From Paracyclopina nana (Eukaryota > Arthropoda > Copepoda > Cyclopoida > Cyclopettidae), in assembly GCA_019096065.1 (NCBI GenBank), contig JAGUCH010000001.1:11532001-11596000 (forward strand): a stretch of 64,000 nt of DNA, given 5' to 3'. How positions within the stretch are numbered: position 1 is the first letter of the stretch; the number at the start of each line of letters is the position of its first letter. Below the pieces are notes generated by a model. That model did not search any database. It was not told where the DNA came from and saw nothing but the letters and a program-made list of their open reading frames with translations. The position numbers and the translations under genes were made by a program. This document shows positions 23,840 to 33,769 of the stretch, one piece after another.

Positions 23840-23845
23840 AATAAA
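23840..23845 (+). terminator. Polyadenylation signal AATAAA
   Basis: A canonical hexamer directly after the stop at 23839 and 10 bp before the end of the convergent GT31 coding region. It is the likely 3'-end signal of the plus-strand membrane-protein gene. Confidence 0.5.
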
Positions 23846-23854
23846 TTGTTGTTC

Positions 23855-24973
23855 TCAGTTTGGAAAAACTGTGTGATAAAGTGTGACCCAAGGCCATTCA
23901 TTTCTAGGGTAAGCCATGCTGTCCAAATAGCTCACTCTGTTCAAGTTGAAGAAGGTGCATTTGAGCCACCTGTCATACCAAGGTGTGAAACCTATCTGAG
24001 TCAAACTCAGATTGAGTCTTGTCCTCAGGATTCCAGTCAAGTAAAGATCATCAATTGGCAGTTTGGGTGTCACCCTGGAAGCTTGCGCCAACAAATTGGC
24101 ATTTTTGGTTTGGACTGCAAACACCCAGCCATTGCAGTAGTTTGGGTAAGAGTAGTCACTAGGCCAGTCACTGTATGATACATACCTGAAAATTGCTAGA
24201 AATAAAAACTCTCATTCATGCATCAAATCAAAAACCTACAATTTGGCAGCCCTTCCGAAATTTTTTCTCTCTGGAAATCTATTTTTGAGAATCACATGGC
24301 AAGCAAAATCTTCTTTTATGCCATGAAGTTTAGATAGGAATCTTTTCCAATCAACCTCAATGTCATCATCAGTCTTGATGATCCATTTTGGCGGTACCTG
24401 TTACGGGGAGCATATTTAATTTTATAGCGACTTCTAGCCACTGTTGCATACCTCGAATTTTGCTTGAATCCATAACATACCAGTTAGGGTTTTGTAGCTG
24501 AGATTTTTATAGCCTTCTGGAACGCCCATGACCAGGAGGTCTTCGTGCCTTCTTTGCTCTTGGGCAATGGAGTCATTGTTTGAAGATTGGCCAATGAGGA
24601 ATAAGTAGGGCCCAATGTCTTTGAGAATATGTCTTTGCCAGCATCTGGCCTCAAAATTGCCAGGGGATGACAGCACGATAATGACAAAATCTTCTCCTTC
24701 ATTCAAGTTCAGTTTGGGCTCTGTATTTTTAGCTCTCTTGAGAAAATGAAAAAAAGGCGAAAAAAGACCTATCTTACCATGGAGAATCTTGATATTTTCC
24801 AGGTCTAGCACCGAAAATTGCCCGTCATCAGTCAATTGAGAGGTGTGTAAAGTTTGGTATGGAAATCTCGTGGGATGGAAAGTCTTCATGTACATGTGAT
24901 CGGTGACGACATAGGTGATGACTGGCAGCATAATGAATTGCACAATGGCCGTTGCAGCGGCGCCATGTTGCAT
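23855..24973 (-). CDS. GT31 family beta-1,3-galactosyltransferase-like, three exons
   Basis: The exons are 24973-24452, 24397-24240 and 24185-23855. They are separated by two introns of exactly 54 bp (GT-AG) and encode about 336 residues, the usual size for GT31 enzymes. The ATG at 24973 has a good context (CACCATG), and a type II signal anchor follows within the first 25 residues. Family features: VIIVLSSPGNFEAR near 100, a YLFLIGQS strand, the EDLLVMGVPEGYKNLSYKT region near 150, the metal-binding KTDDDIEV (DDD at 184-186), YPNYCNGWVFAV near 240 and PIDDLYLTG near 270, where most relatives have ED. It probably transfers galactose or a related sugar in beta-1,3 linkage in the Golgi; donor and acceptor cannot be read from sequence. 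The frame is intact across all junctions. A CpG-rich island lies upstream. Confidence 0.85.
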
Positions 24974-25359
24974 GGTGCTGATTTCAATGGCAACTAAGTT
25001 AGCTTTTCGCTTCGCGTCGCATGCATTGGTTCAAATCCTGGAAATTCCATTTGGAACATGCAAAAGAATGCAAACCTCGTACTTTAGAACTTAAAGCTTT
25101 TGCAAGGAGCATAAAAAAGGATTTATCAGTAAAAAGGCATAAAGCATAAGAGAGGACGACACTTTATAATGTCATCTTCTTGTAAACTCATGAGTTTAGA
25201 TGCATCCTCATTTTCTAGCGCATGGTTAAAGAGAATCGGCACTATCAAGGCCTTGTTAGGCCTTTGGGCTACAATGGAACAACGACAGCTGCTTCGCCGC
25301 TTGTGAAGTGCACTAGAGCCGTGACAAAGCACCTTGAAAAACAGCAAGTCAGAATCTGA
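24974..25359. other. Upstream region of the GT31 gene
   Basis: AT-rich leader between the GT31 start and the CpG-rich island. It probably holds the promoter-proximal part or 5'UTR of the minus-strand gene. The CTAACTTAG just upstream of the ATG could be an acceptor of a 5'UTR intron. Confidence 0.35.
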
Positions 25360-26770
25360 AAGATGTCGGCAAGGCGTGCGAAACAAGGGCAGAGCCTGAG
25401 CTCGCTGGGCGGAGCGTGGGAAGAGTCGGGCGCGCCTCTGCGCTTGTTTTGCGCGCCGGGCATGCGCGGCGCACAAGGGTCCTTCCTCCGCCGAAATAAG
25501 TTTCCGGGGGTCGGGAAATCGCCGACTGCAACGCCATCTTTGAGCAGCGTCAACCTCGCGGCGCGAGCAGTGGTCAAGCGGATGATGATGATTCTTGAGT
25601 GAAATTCCCGAGTTGGACTCTGCGCTTTTCTGCGCTTCTGTCAACGGGCTGCCTTTGCGCGCTGCTGGCCACTTTCGGGCAAGAAAGCTGGCTTGGAGTC
25701 GCGTAGGCATCGTCCGATGTCCGTCGCTGGCATTTCCTCGCCCTTCTTGACGCGGTTCGGTTCACGCCCAGGCAAAGAAGCCAGGTGACTTTGCGAGAAA
25801 CTCGGCGAAAGTGAGCGGTGCTCCGGCCGTGTTCTCGTTGCCGGCTGGCCTCGCCTTTCTTTATTCAATGATGCGAGACTAAAAGGCCAGGTGAGGACGG
25901 CTAATGAGCCTTGACTCATTAACGGCGCTAATTGCTACGCCCCCGAGTCGGCCGTTTTACCTGGGCCCTTCCTTCAATGACTCACCGTGCTTCCGACTTT
26001 CCGCGGACGAGCAAGGAGGGCAAAACCGAGTCGGAGCTCGCGAGAAAGAAGGAAAGAAAGTCTGCCTTGCTCCAACCGAGACGAGCCAACTTAAGCGCGG
26101 TGGCCATGCCATATTTATTCGGGGGAAAAAGGGAAAAATTGGGGAACAACGCGGGAAATTCTACGCTCCCCGAACGTAAATCCCGAGTTGGGAGCCGCTT
26201 TTCATTTTTGAAACCTTTCCCCGCTCGGGACGCTTCCTTTTGGAAGCAACGTTGAGCCGACGGGCCCATCTGGCCGGCTGACGGCTCCCGGTGGATTTTT
26301 GCGCTTTTGAGTTGACCCAGTGTGTGCGCGCGCGTGGTTGGCTCCCCGGTTGTTTTGCACTCCGAGCTCGGTTGTCCGTCCTCGTACAGACCGGCACCAA
26401 GTTTTGTCCGCCGCCGCGTAAGTGCCCATCCCGACGGCTGCCGGCTTGACACAGCAGCGACTACGGGCCCGTAGCCTCAGGTGCTCGTACCGACCGATAC
26501 GAGACAACGGCCGTCGACTCGACCTCGCCCGTCGCCTTCTTGAACGGCGAGTACTGGTTCGCCGCCGTCATCATCATCGCGATGCTCCTTCGCCGACGAC
26601 TCGACTCACCCGACTCGGAGGAGGCCACACCACGGCTTTCAAAGCACGGCCGGATATGCCACGGCCAACGAACGCGACTGCACTTTGACAGTACGCCGAA
26701 TCCGACCACTAGGCCGCCAAACGGGACCAGACATGCATGCCCACTCGCCACTGCTTCGACAGCGCATCGT
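25360..26770. promoter_or_regulatory. CpG-rich island
   Basis: About 1.4 kb that is clearly GC-rich and dense in CG dinucleotides, with sharp transitions to AT-rich sequence on both sides. It is the strongest compositional anomaly in the window. Long open frames exist on both strands, but that is expected when stops are rare. It lies upstream of the minus-strand GT31 gene and overlaps a candidate plus-strand exon, so a bidirectional promoter is a reasonable reading. Foreign or mis-assembled sequence is the alternative. Confidence 0.5.
26455..26690 (+). CDS. Candidate exon with a transmembrane segment, unknown protein
   Basis: After a good acceptor (GGCTTGACACAG) one frame reads SDYGPVASGARTDRYETT and continues to LNGEYWFAAVIIIAMLLRR, a membrane helix followed by Arg residues, then SPDSEEATPRLSKHGR. 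Third codon positions in this frame are strongly G/C while first and second positions vary, as expected for coding DNA. Another frame is also open here. A possible donor GTACGC follows at 26691; the frame itself stays open to 26968. No family is recognised and the other exons were not found. Confidence 0.33.
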
Positions 26771-26970
26771 CATTATCATCCACCGAGCCGGGTTTCTCCA
26801 AATCAACCGAAAGCGCTAGCTGGAAAGTTGTCCATAAGAAGATCCCTACACCTCGTTGCATTTCATGCTAGAATTTATATGATGAGCCTGGAGAACATGT
26901 CCCCGAACACCTTTGGTTTTTTGTCCCACCGCCCGCCTACCACAGCTCAGTCAGACTGTGCGCTATAGTA

Positions 26971-27625
26971 AAGCAGCGAGAACTCACCTTATTACTATAG
27001 ATCATCTTGCCACCGCCATTGATGACTTTCTATAAGCAACGCAAGCGCACATCAAAAATGAGCTGATGGGTCACTTTGAAACCACCCTTGCACGGTGGTT
27101 CAAAAAGCCATTTTCACGCTCATGTGAAATTCCGCCAAATCGCCAAATTCTCATTTTGACGCCAATTTTCAGATTCTTTTTGGGAGAGCTTCTTAGCCAT
27201 GAAAATAGCTCAAATTAGTGAAAAATGACAGAAAAGAGTTGAAATTCATCTTTAAAATGAAAATTTGTTTGAAAAAGTTTCCATGAGGAAAAACAGTAGA
27301 ACAGCAAATTTTGCCTACTTTCAGGATTCTATAACTTTCCTTTGACATTGAATGACATTTAGATATTATTGCTATCATGATAATCAGACCCCATTTAATG
27401 ATTATTCATCAAAATTGGCTGCGGAAATGTGCGGAATTGGGAGCTCTGAAAGTCAATTTTTAGCTTAGAGCCCTATGAAAATTGACTTCGACGATTTCGC
27501 GAGTTTTTTCCCAGTGCGCGTCTAGAAGGGATTTTGAACCACTGTGCCTTGTAAAAATGACAGACTTTAGCGCAACCAAAATTACCAAGAGGAAACAAAT
27601 AGATCAGTAGCTTTAGAATTTTATT
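26971..27625. other. No supported gene
   Basis: AT-rich sequence following the CpG island. Nothing recognised. Confidence 0.5.
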
Positions 27626-27769
27626 ATGGCAATTCGTGTAGTACTTATACCCATTGTGGTAAGTCAGTTTTTTTGCTAATCTTGCAAAAGCTCCTACCTA
27701 TTCATAGGGATTTGGATCAACATTGATCAAGAGTATCTTCTTGCTGCGTCGTACGTGTACTAGGCGAAG
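27626..27769 (+). CDS. Candidate two-exon gene start with a 49-bp intron
   Basis: An ATG at 27626 opens MAIRVVLIPIV. A perfect donor (G|GTAAGT, intron from 27659) and a 49-bp intron with a branch-like GCTAATC and acceptor TTCATAG (ends 27707) follow. The second exon continues in frame as GFGSTLIKSIFLLRR to a donor at 27770. The intron length matches the 54-59 bp introns of the GT31 and dpr-like genes. The short hydrophobic start could be a signal anchor. No further exons or homology are recognised, so chance splice-like motifs are a serious alternative. Confidence 0.2.
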
Positions 27770-29696
27770 GTAAAAGCACCCTTAAAACAAATGTGAAAAA
27801 CCGACAGACTCAGTTGTGTGCCATTGAATGTACATGTAATTCAAACCTTTAATTCATGCAAAAGAATCCAATTTTGAATGATCGATCCGCCAAGTCAAGA
27901 AAATTAGTCTCTTAGATTGACAATGTTTTGAAAAAGTACCCCTTGGTCTTGCTTAATGCAGATTCCACGCCAAACAATGATGCCTGCAAGGAGGAAAGGT
28001 GGCAAAAGTATAATAAAGACAGTTAGCTCTGGATATACAGCATTTTTAAAGTAAATAATTATGATGAAAGGTACTACTCGAGAGGTTTCCATCTCCAGAT
28101 CTAGGCAATCCCTATTAGAAGGTTTGCAGCTTTCCAAATTGCTGCTGGCCTTGTCAGTAAGTCATCTCGATCCTAAACAAGGCGACAAAAACTGTTGTTT
28201 TTTAAATAGATTATTTGCAAAAAGCCTATTTTTATTCTCGACTATAGATCTAGCTTAACGCTATTAAGTGAAAACTTAAAAATCGGCGAAATAACCCATT
28301 TGGCTTTTTAGCTAAACATTTTATAACTGCCAAAAAATCAAGAAATAGAGGGGCGATTTGGCAAGAAACAATGCAATCATTTATTTTTGTTCTGCCAATT
28401 ACCTCAAATTGTAAGCCTTTAAGTTCACAAGAAAACCGCAAGTTATTTCACTTTAATCACGCAACCTTTCTTGCTTGCTAAAACAACTTTTTAGTACATT
28501 TTGAGCTGCTAATATTGTGCTCTGAGAAACCAAACCAAATGATGCAAGAAGGCTCAGCGATAGCTGAAATCCTGAACAAATTCCTTTTCTAAATCGCTGT
28601 CAGGGAACCATCTAAAATTTTATATGCGCAAATGACCAGAGCCTTCATCATTGCTTCCTCAGATTTAGAACCGAAAAATAAAGCTCATAATCCGAATCTT
28701 TAAGGAGCTTAAAAAGTCGCGTCGATTTTCTCTATTTCCAATGTAGAAGAAGACGCTTTTTGCTAGCGAGTGTCCTTGCATCCTTGGTCACGTTTACAGC
28801 TAATTTTTGGGTTGAAGTGCGTGATTGCGGCTCGCTGTACGTACGATGGCCATAAATTGGCCAATTTGTATTCGATTGTGCCACGATTCGTGCTTCAACA
28901 TTCTGTCATCGACGCACTTAGATTAGTCTCAACTCACTCAAAATCGCATAAAACTTTTAGCGAGCATTTCAATATTACAAATTAAAAAATTTATTAGAAC
29001 AGAGTGCGATTCTAAGGCAATCGCAAAGCAGCAATTTACATAAAATAAAATATATTAATAAAATCTTATTTAAGCCTTACCTATAGTGGAATTTTGCACA
29101 AGGCATATTTTAGCAATTTCATAGTTTTTTTGGTAACATGCCTTGTCTTTTTGCATGAAAGGTTCATATTAAAGTCCATCTGAGGGAGGTTTTTTTTCAT
29201 GGGGTTAGAAAATTCCAAGATGGGCGAAGGAAACATTTTTTGCTGCCACCCGTGCAGATCTGAGCACTTGTTCACGACCTTTTGGCATCATCACGACATT
29301 ATTATCAAGCATAGGTTAGTAAATAATTCGGTAAAGCACCCAGCCAACGCCGCCGCGACGCGATGATGATAAAAAGTGTGTCAGGCCAATAAATGTTGGG
29401 GCATTATGGCCACCCAGGCAGAAAATGGCCATTTGATGGCCACACTTGGACTACGTGAGCGGAATTTCTCCATCAATTCTGGCAAAAAAGCCGAAATAGT
29501 GCAAATTCACGCTCGTTGAAATTCGCTTGTAATTGTCCATGATGGTCCTCCCACATTGCTTAAAAAGTGTTACCTTCGCCCATCTTTTTCTTTAGATTGA
29601 AACACCCAATGATAGCAAGAAATCTGAATTGATTTCAACCTCTAAATCTCTGAGTTCTTCTGTGAATGGATTGTTTTTTATGCATTAAAAGCTAAG
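27770..29696. other. No supported gene
   Basis: AT-rich sequence. A minus-strand frame near 27904-27990, read from a strong acceptor-like TTTCCTCCTTGCAG, gives a short tail ending LRD and a stop. It was too short to call. Confidence 0.4.
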
Positions 29697-29715
29697 CTTT
29701 GTATCCGCTGTGTCT

Positions 29716-29922
29716 AAACACTGCTTATGACTGCTCACACTGCTTATGACTGCTTATGACTGCTTATGACAGCTTACGAGTGCTTATGACTGCTTATGAC
29801 TGCTTATGACTGCTCACACTGCTTGTAGTTGCTCACACTGCTTATGACTGCTCACACTGCTTATGTCTGCTCACACTGTACTGCTTATGGCTGACTGCTC
29901 ATGACTACTCATGACTACTAAT
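29716..29922. repeat. Left decamer array (ACTGCTTATG)
   Basis: Many imperfect copies of ACTGCTTATG, mixed with the variant units CTGCTCACA and CTACTCATGA. It is more degenerate than the right array. Confidence 0.85.
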
Positions 29923-30570
29923 GAAAGACAACAACAAAAAGTCTACAACAAAATCATTTTGCTCAATTTTGTTTATTTTAGGGGAAATTGGACTTAATTG
30001 ATCCGGTGTACTTTGTAAGTGGACTATATGCATTGCGGCAATTTTAAAAGGCACAGTCAATCTCTTCAATACAGGAAGGCTTTCTTAAATTAAATTATTT
30101 GGGTGTGTTGCGCTGAAAGGTCACTTTGTGATATTTAACATGTTTTGCATCAATTATGCTTAGAGAAACTTTCCTGTTATATTGCATTTTTGTGTCCTAT
30201 ATTGAGCTTAGTGGATTCATAATTTTTCATTAGTGACATTTTAAAGGCTGAACTCGATTTTGATTGCTACAATTCTCCTTTTAGAATCAAATCGAAATTT
30301 GGGAAGCAGTCATGATTGATCAGAAACTGAATGTGTGCAGCTATGCAGGGGGCTGCTCTGAAGAAGTAAATAAATGGACCTAACCAGCTGTAGCCCGGAT
30401 GCAATTTCAGGGCTACACCCCATATACATCTTGAAATTTAGATTTTTTATAATGAAAAATTTAATTATGCTGCTAATGTGAGTGATTCAAATTGTATGCA
30501 ATTATATTTCTGCTCTTATGAGCCATATAATCAGTCACAGTTTGTTATAAGCAGCCACGAGTTAGATTTT

Positions 30571-30795
30571 CATAAGTTTAGTCATAAGCAGTCATGAGCA
30601 ATAAATGAGCAGTCATGAGTAGCCATAAGCAGTCATAACCAGTCATAAACAGTCATAAGCAGTCATAAGCAGTCATAAGCAGTCATAAGCAGTCACAAGC
30701 AGTCATAAGCAGTCATAAGCAGTCATAAGCAGTCATAAGCAGTCATAAGCAGTCATAAGCAGTCATAAGCAGTGAGAGCAGTCATAAGCAGTGTT
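30571..30795. repeat. Right decamer array (AGTCATAAGC)
   Basis: Sixteen units lie in exact 10-bp register between 30611 and 30770, mostly identical AGTCATAAGC, with degenerate units outside. It is the reverse complement of the left array. Confidence 0.9.
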
Positions 30796-30815
30796 TAGAC
30801 ACGGCCCTTTGTATC

Positions 30816-33769
30816 ATCGCAATTAATTTCAAGGCTATCAGCGCAATTTACGATTGATTGAGCCTTTTTAAAAGTACTAAATTGATTAAAAGGCTTTTTC
30901 TACCATAGGTTATTGATCCTTTCAGCACGCTTCTTTGCACAATGATTTTGTCAAATGACAAATGAGCAATTTCACTTTTGACCTCTTCACGCCTATTCAG
31001 CTAATTTTGCATCTCATGATCATCAACGATTGGAATGATGAGTTGATGAAATAATGTTTTTATCTTGCTGCTAAGGTGCTAATTGAAAGAATGTGTGAGG
31101 TCTGAGATAAAGCAAGGGTTGCTCAGTGACACCATCAAGATAAGCCACAGACCAAAATTAAATGCTTCCACTTATGGACTTTTGGAATTGACTTCTAAAG
31201 ACGTCAATGTTTGATTTGAAGTTCCGGAAAGAAAACTTAATTGGCTTTCTACCCTGGATTCGTTTTTGCATTTTTTGCAGCCTGACAAACAGCCCAATAA
31301 TTTATCGAACCCTTAATTTTAATGCAATCAAGTAACCTTTTCCCACGCGAAGAAGCAGCACAAAAAAGGCAACGTCACGAATGAGGAGATGCTTAATTCC
31401 GTTTTGCAGATGATGAATGGGTTTTTAAAAATATTTCCTCAAAAGTGAGAGTTATACATTTAGGAGGACGAAGCACCATTCTTCGGCTGGTCATCGCATC
31501 ACAACTTGGGGAAATTCGAAGCTGCATTGTGAATATGTAAACGTTTACGAGGATTTATCACGTGGGACACAACGCATCACATCATCAGCAGACCACTTTT
31601 CGCATATAAGCCATCTTTGCCCGGAAATACCCTAAAGGCGCCTTGGAATGTTCTGAATGAACTAAATAGGCAAATTCATCCCCAATAAAACTTGGCAGCA
31701 AATTGGCAATCATAAAAAGTATAAAGGCTCCTTTTTCTTCTTCCTCCTTTGAGTAATCTTAATGTTTGTTCCTGGCAAAGCTCACTGGTATTAGAAAATG
31801 GATGTGTGTACATAAGTTATAAAAGTTTTGATGGCCTTTTCCGTGAAAAGTCATCTATCTCGAGCTCTATGCCAACGTGTGCATGACTTATGGTCATGTA
31901 AGTAACCCAAAAGAAAAGTGAACACGAGTTTGGCACAATCTGGCAGAGTATTTTTTCACTTTGGCATTTAACACTTACTCAAGATGATACATGAGATTTC
32001 CCTCCTCTTTGTCATCCACGCAAAAAAGGCCCAAGGCCTTTGAATGTGAATAGAGACGTAATGATTGCAGTCGATCAATTTTTGAACATCTTAATTAGCT
32101 CTTTACCTGACTTACGCTCAGAATTCGAAGGTGGCAACAAAATGACGCGCGCTCCGTTCAAAGTGACCATTTTGTCTGCCAACAAAAAATATCCTCAAGA
32201 AAACTTGAAGGGGAAGAGATTTCAAGGGCGTAAAAAATTGCAAATGTTTTCTCGTTGAAATTCGGAAATACGCTTGGTCATTATGGGGATGCAAGCAGAA
32301 TTTCAGCCACGTGGTTGAGACCTTGGCAGCCTAAGGTTTGATGATGATTGCCAAATTGACATAAAACTTCATTTGCTTTCAAAGGAGTCATTAGAGATTT
32401 TCCTTTAAAAAGTACACTTCAGCTAGCGGCCAAAAATGTTGAAAAATTTCCTCATGCACGAGCATTGACCAGGATTTGCCTATCTTGATTTAAATGCCTA
32501 AAATGGCGACAAACTGTCCACCTCTTATACAACTATGCATCATATTGACAACTTTATCTGCCAAATCGCAAATTTCTAATCTGCTGCTGAAGAAAAAGTT
32601 ATTTTTGCTCGTTAAAATCAGCTGATAAAGCTAAGTTCTCTGGAAGCGTCCCAAAGGTGGCGCCACTGTGATTTTTTTGGCACGTTTTTTGGCGTACATG
32701 CGAGCAAAAGTTTCTTGGGGGAAGAAGTCATTTCTCAAGCAAATGAGAAAAAAGGCCCACCCACCGAAAGAAACTTGGCCAGTATGCCAATTTAGTGTCT
32801 GAGAACACAAATCAGAGACCGAAGGATTATTCACAAGAAGACACCGAGTCAAAGGTGCCAAAACAACCCTTACTACACGTGACCTTACCTGCATTTACGG
32901 GCAGATTTCAGCCATAAAGCTCGTAGCAGAGAGTGCGCAGCGTGACACTCAGTTATTTCACTGCCAGTAACAACAACATAGAATTGATGCAGATGTTTAA
33001 GCATTGTTGGGCTTGAATTTGAATCTAAAGATAAAAGACTTTGATCGGGCTTGGAAATTAAATTATTTCCTTTAATTGCGTTTCCACAAGAATTTGGACA
33101 TATCAATTTGGAAACCCATGACTAAATTGAGATAGGATCGTGCTCAACGGTTATAAAAAAGAATCAACAACACCATTGTTTCTCACGTTGGTGCTTTGTG
33201 GTGCTGGTGAGCAAAAAAGCTTTTTAATTTTGTTCCTGACAACCCAACGGGAGATGCAAAGTAATTCGTCTCTTTCCAAAGTAATTAGAACCCCATGGTT
33301 GTAATTCTCTTGGTCACCACTAAATCTTAAAAAAACAAAAAAGTTCCATTAAGGTATGCAAATGGCTAAAGTTATATGTTCCTTAAGCAAAGGTTATCTT
33401 CTAGCTGTTTTAAAAAATGGCTACTCTTGAATTCTTTATGGTATTTATTTTGTCTATGGACAATGATGAAGTTGATTTTTATTCAGTGTTGTGAGGCATA
33501 TTTCAGCCTGGGGCTGTATGAACAACATCAATATCTTTGAGGGGAAAATTGGCTTGATTTTATCATCATATTTTTTTTGTTTGCCAACCTGATGTAGCAT
33601 CTACATAGTGTTGGCATGCCATTATACACTTGGTTGACCACTTGAATACCTTTTAGAATCTTTTGTCAAACAGTAAATCACTCATAATTTTGACCTTAGG
33701 TAGAAGAAGATTTCACAATCACTTCTAATCCATCAAATCTCATGGTCAATCTGTTATTCTTCTTTGCAG
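30816..33769. other. No supported gene
   Basis: AT-rich sequence. Exon 1 of the CLCA relic, if it was ever present, should lie here, but no matching signal-peptide exon was recognised. Confidence 0.45.

Larger units (their letters stand above)
29706..30806. mobile_element. Non-autonomous Mutator-like element with decamer-array termini
   Basis: A 1,101-bp element flanked by the 9-bp direct repeat CTTTGTATC (29697-29705 and 30807-30815). The outer ends are inverted: GTGTCTAAACACTGCTTATG on the left and its reverse complement on the right. Inside each end lies a tandem array of a 10-bp unit (ACTGCTTATG left, CATAAGCAGT right), so the arrays themselves form the long inverted termini. The middle, about 600 bp, is unique AT-rich DNA with no credible open frame. 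A 9-bp duplication with long termini fits the Mutator superfamily. That assignment is an inference, since no transposase is present. Confidence 0.75.

Noticed and set aside
25126-25710. Minus-strand ORF of 194 codons in the CpG-rich island
   Set aside because: Long frames are expected where stops are rare. The peptide is Arg/Ser/Ala-rich and without motifs, and other frames there are equally open.
25982-26452. Minus-strand ORF of 156 codons in the CpG-rich island
   Set aside because: Same reason: low-complexity composition and several competing open frames.
30571-30795. CRISPR-like array
   Set aside because: The 10-bp units are directly adjacent with no spacers, and the host is eukaryotic. 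It is a tandem array within a transposon end.
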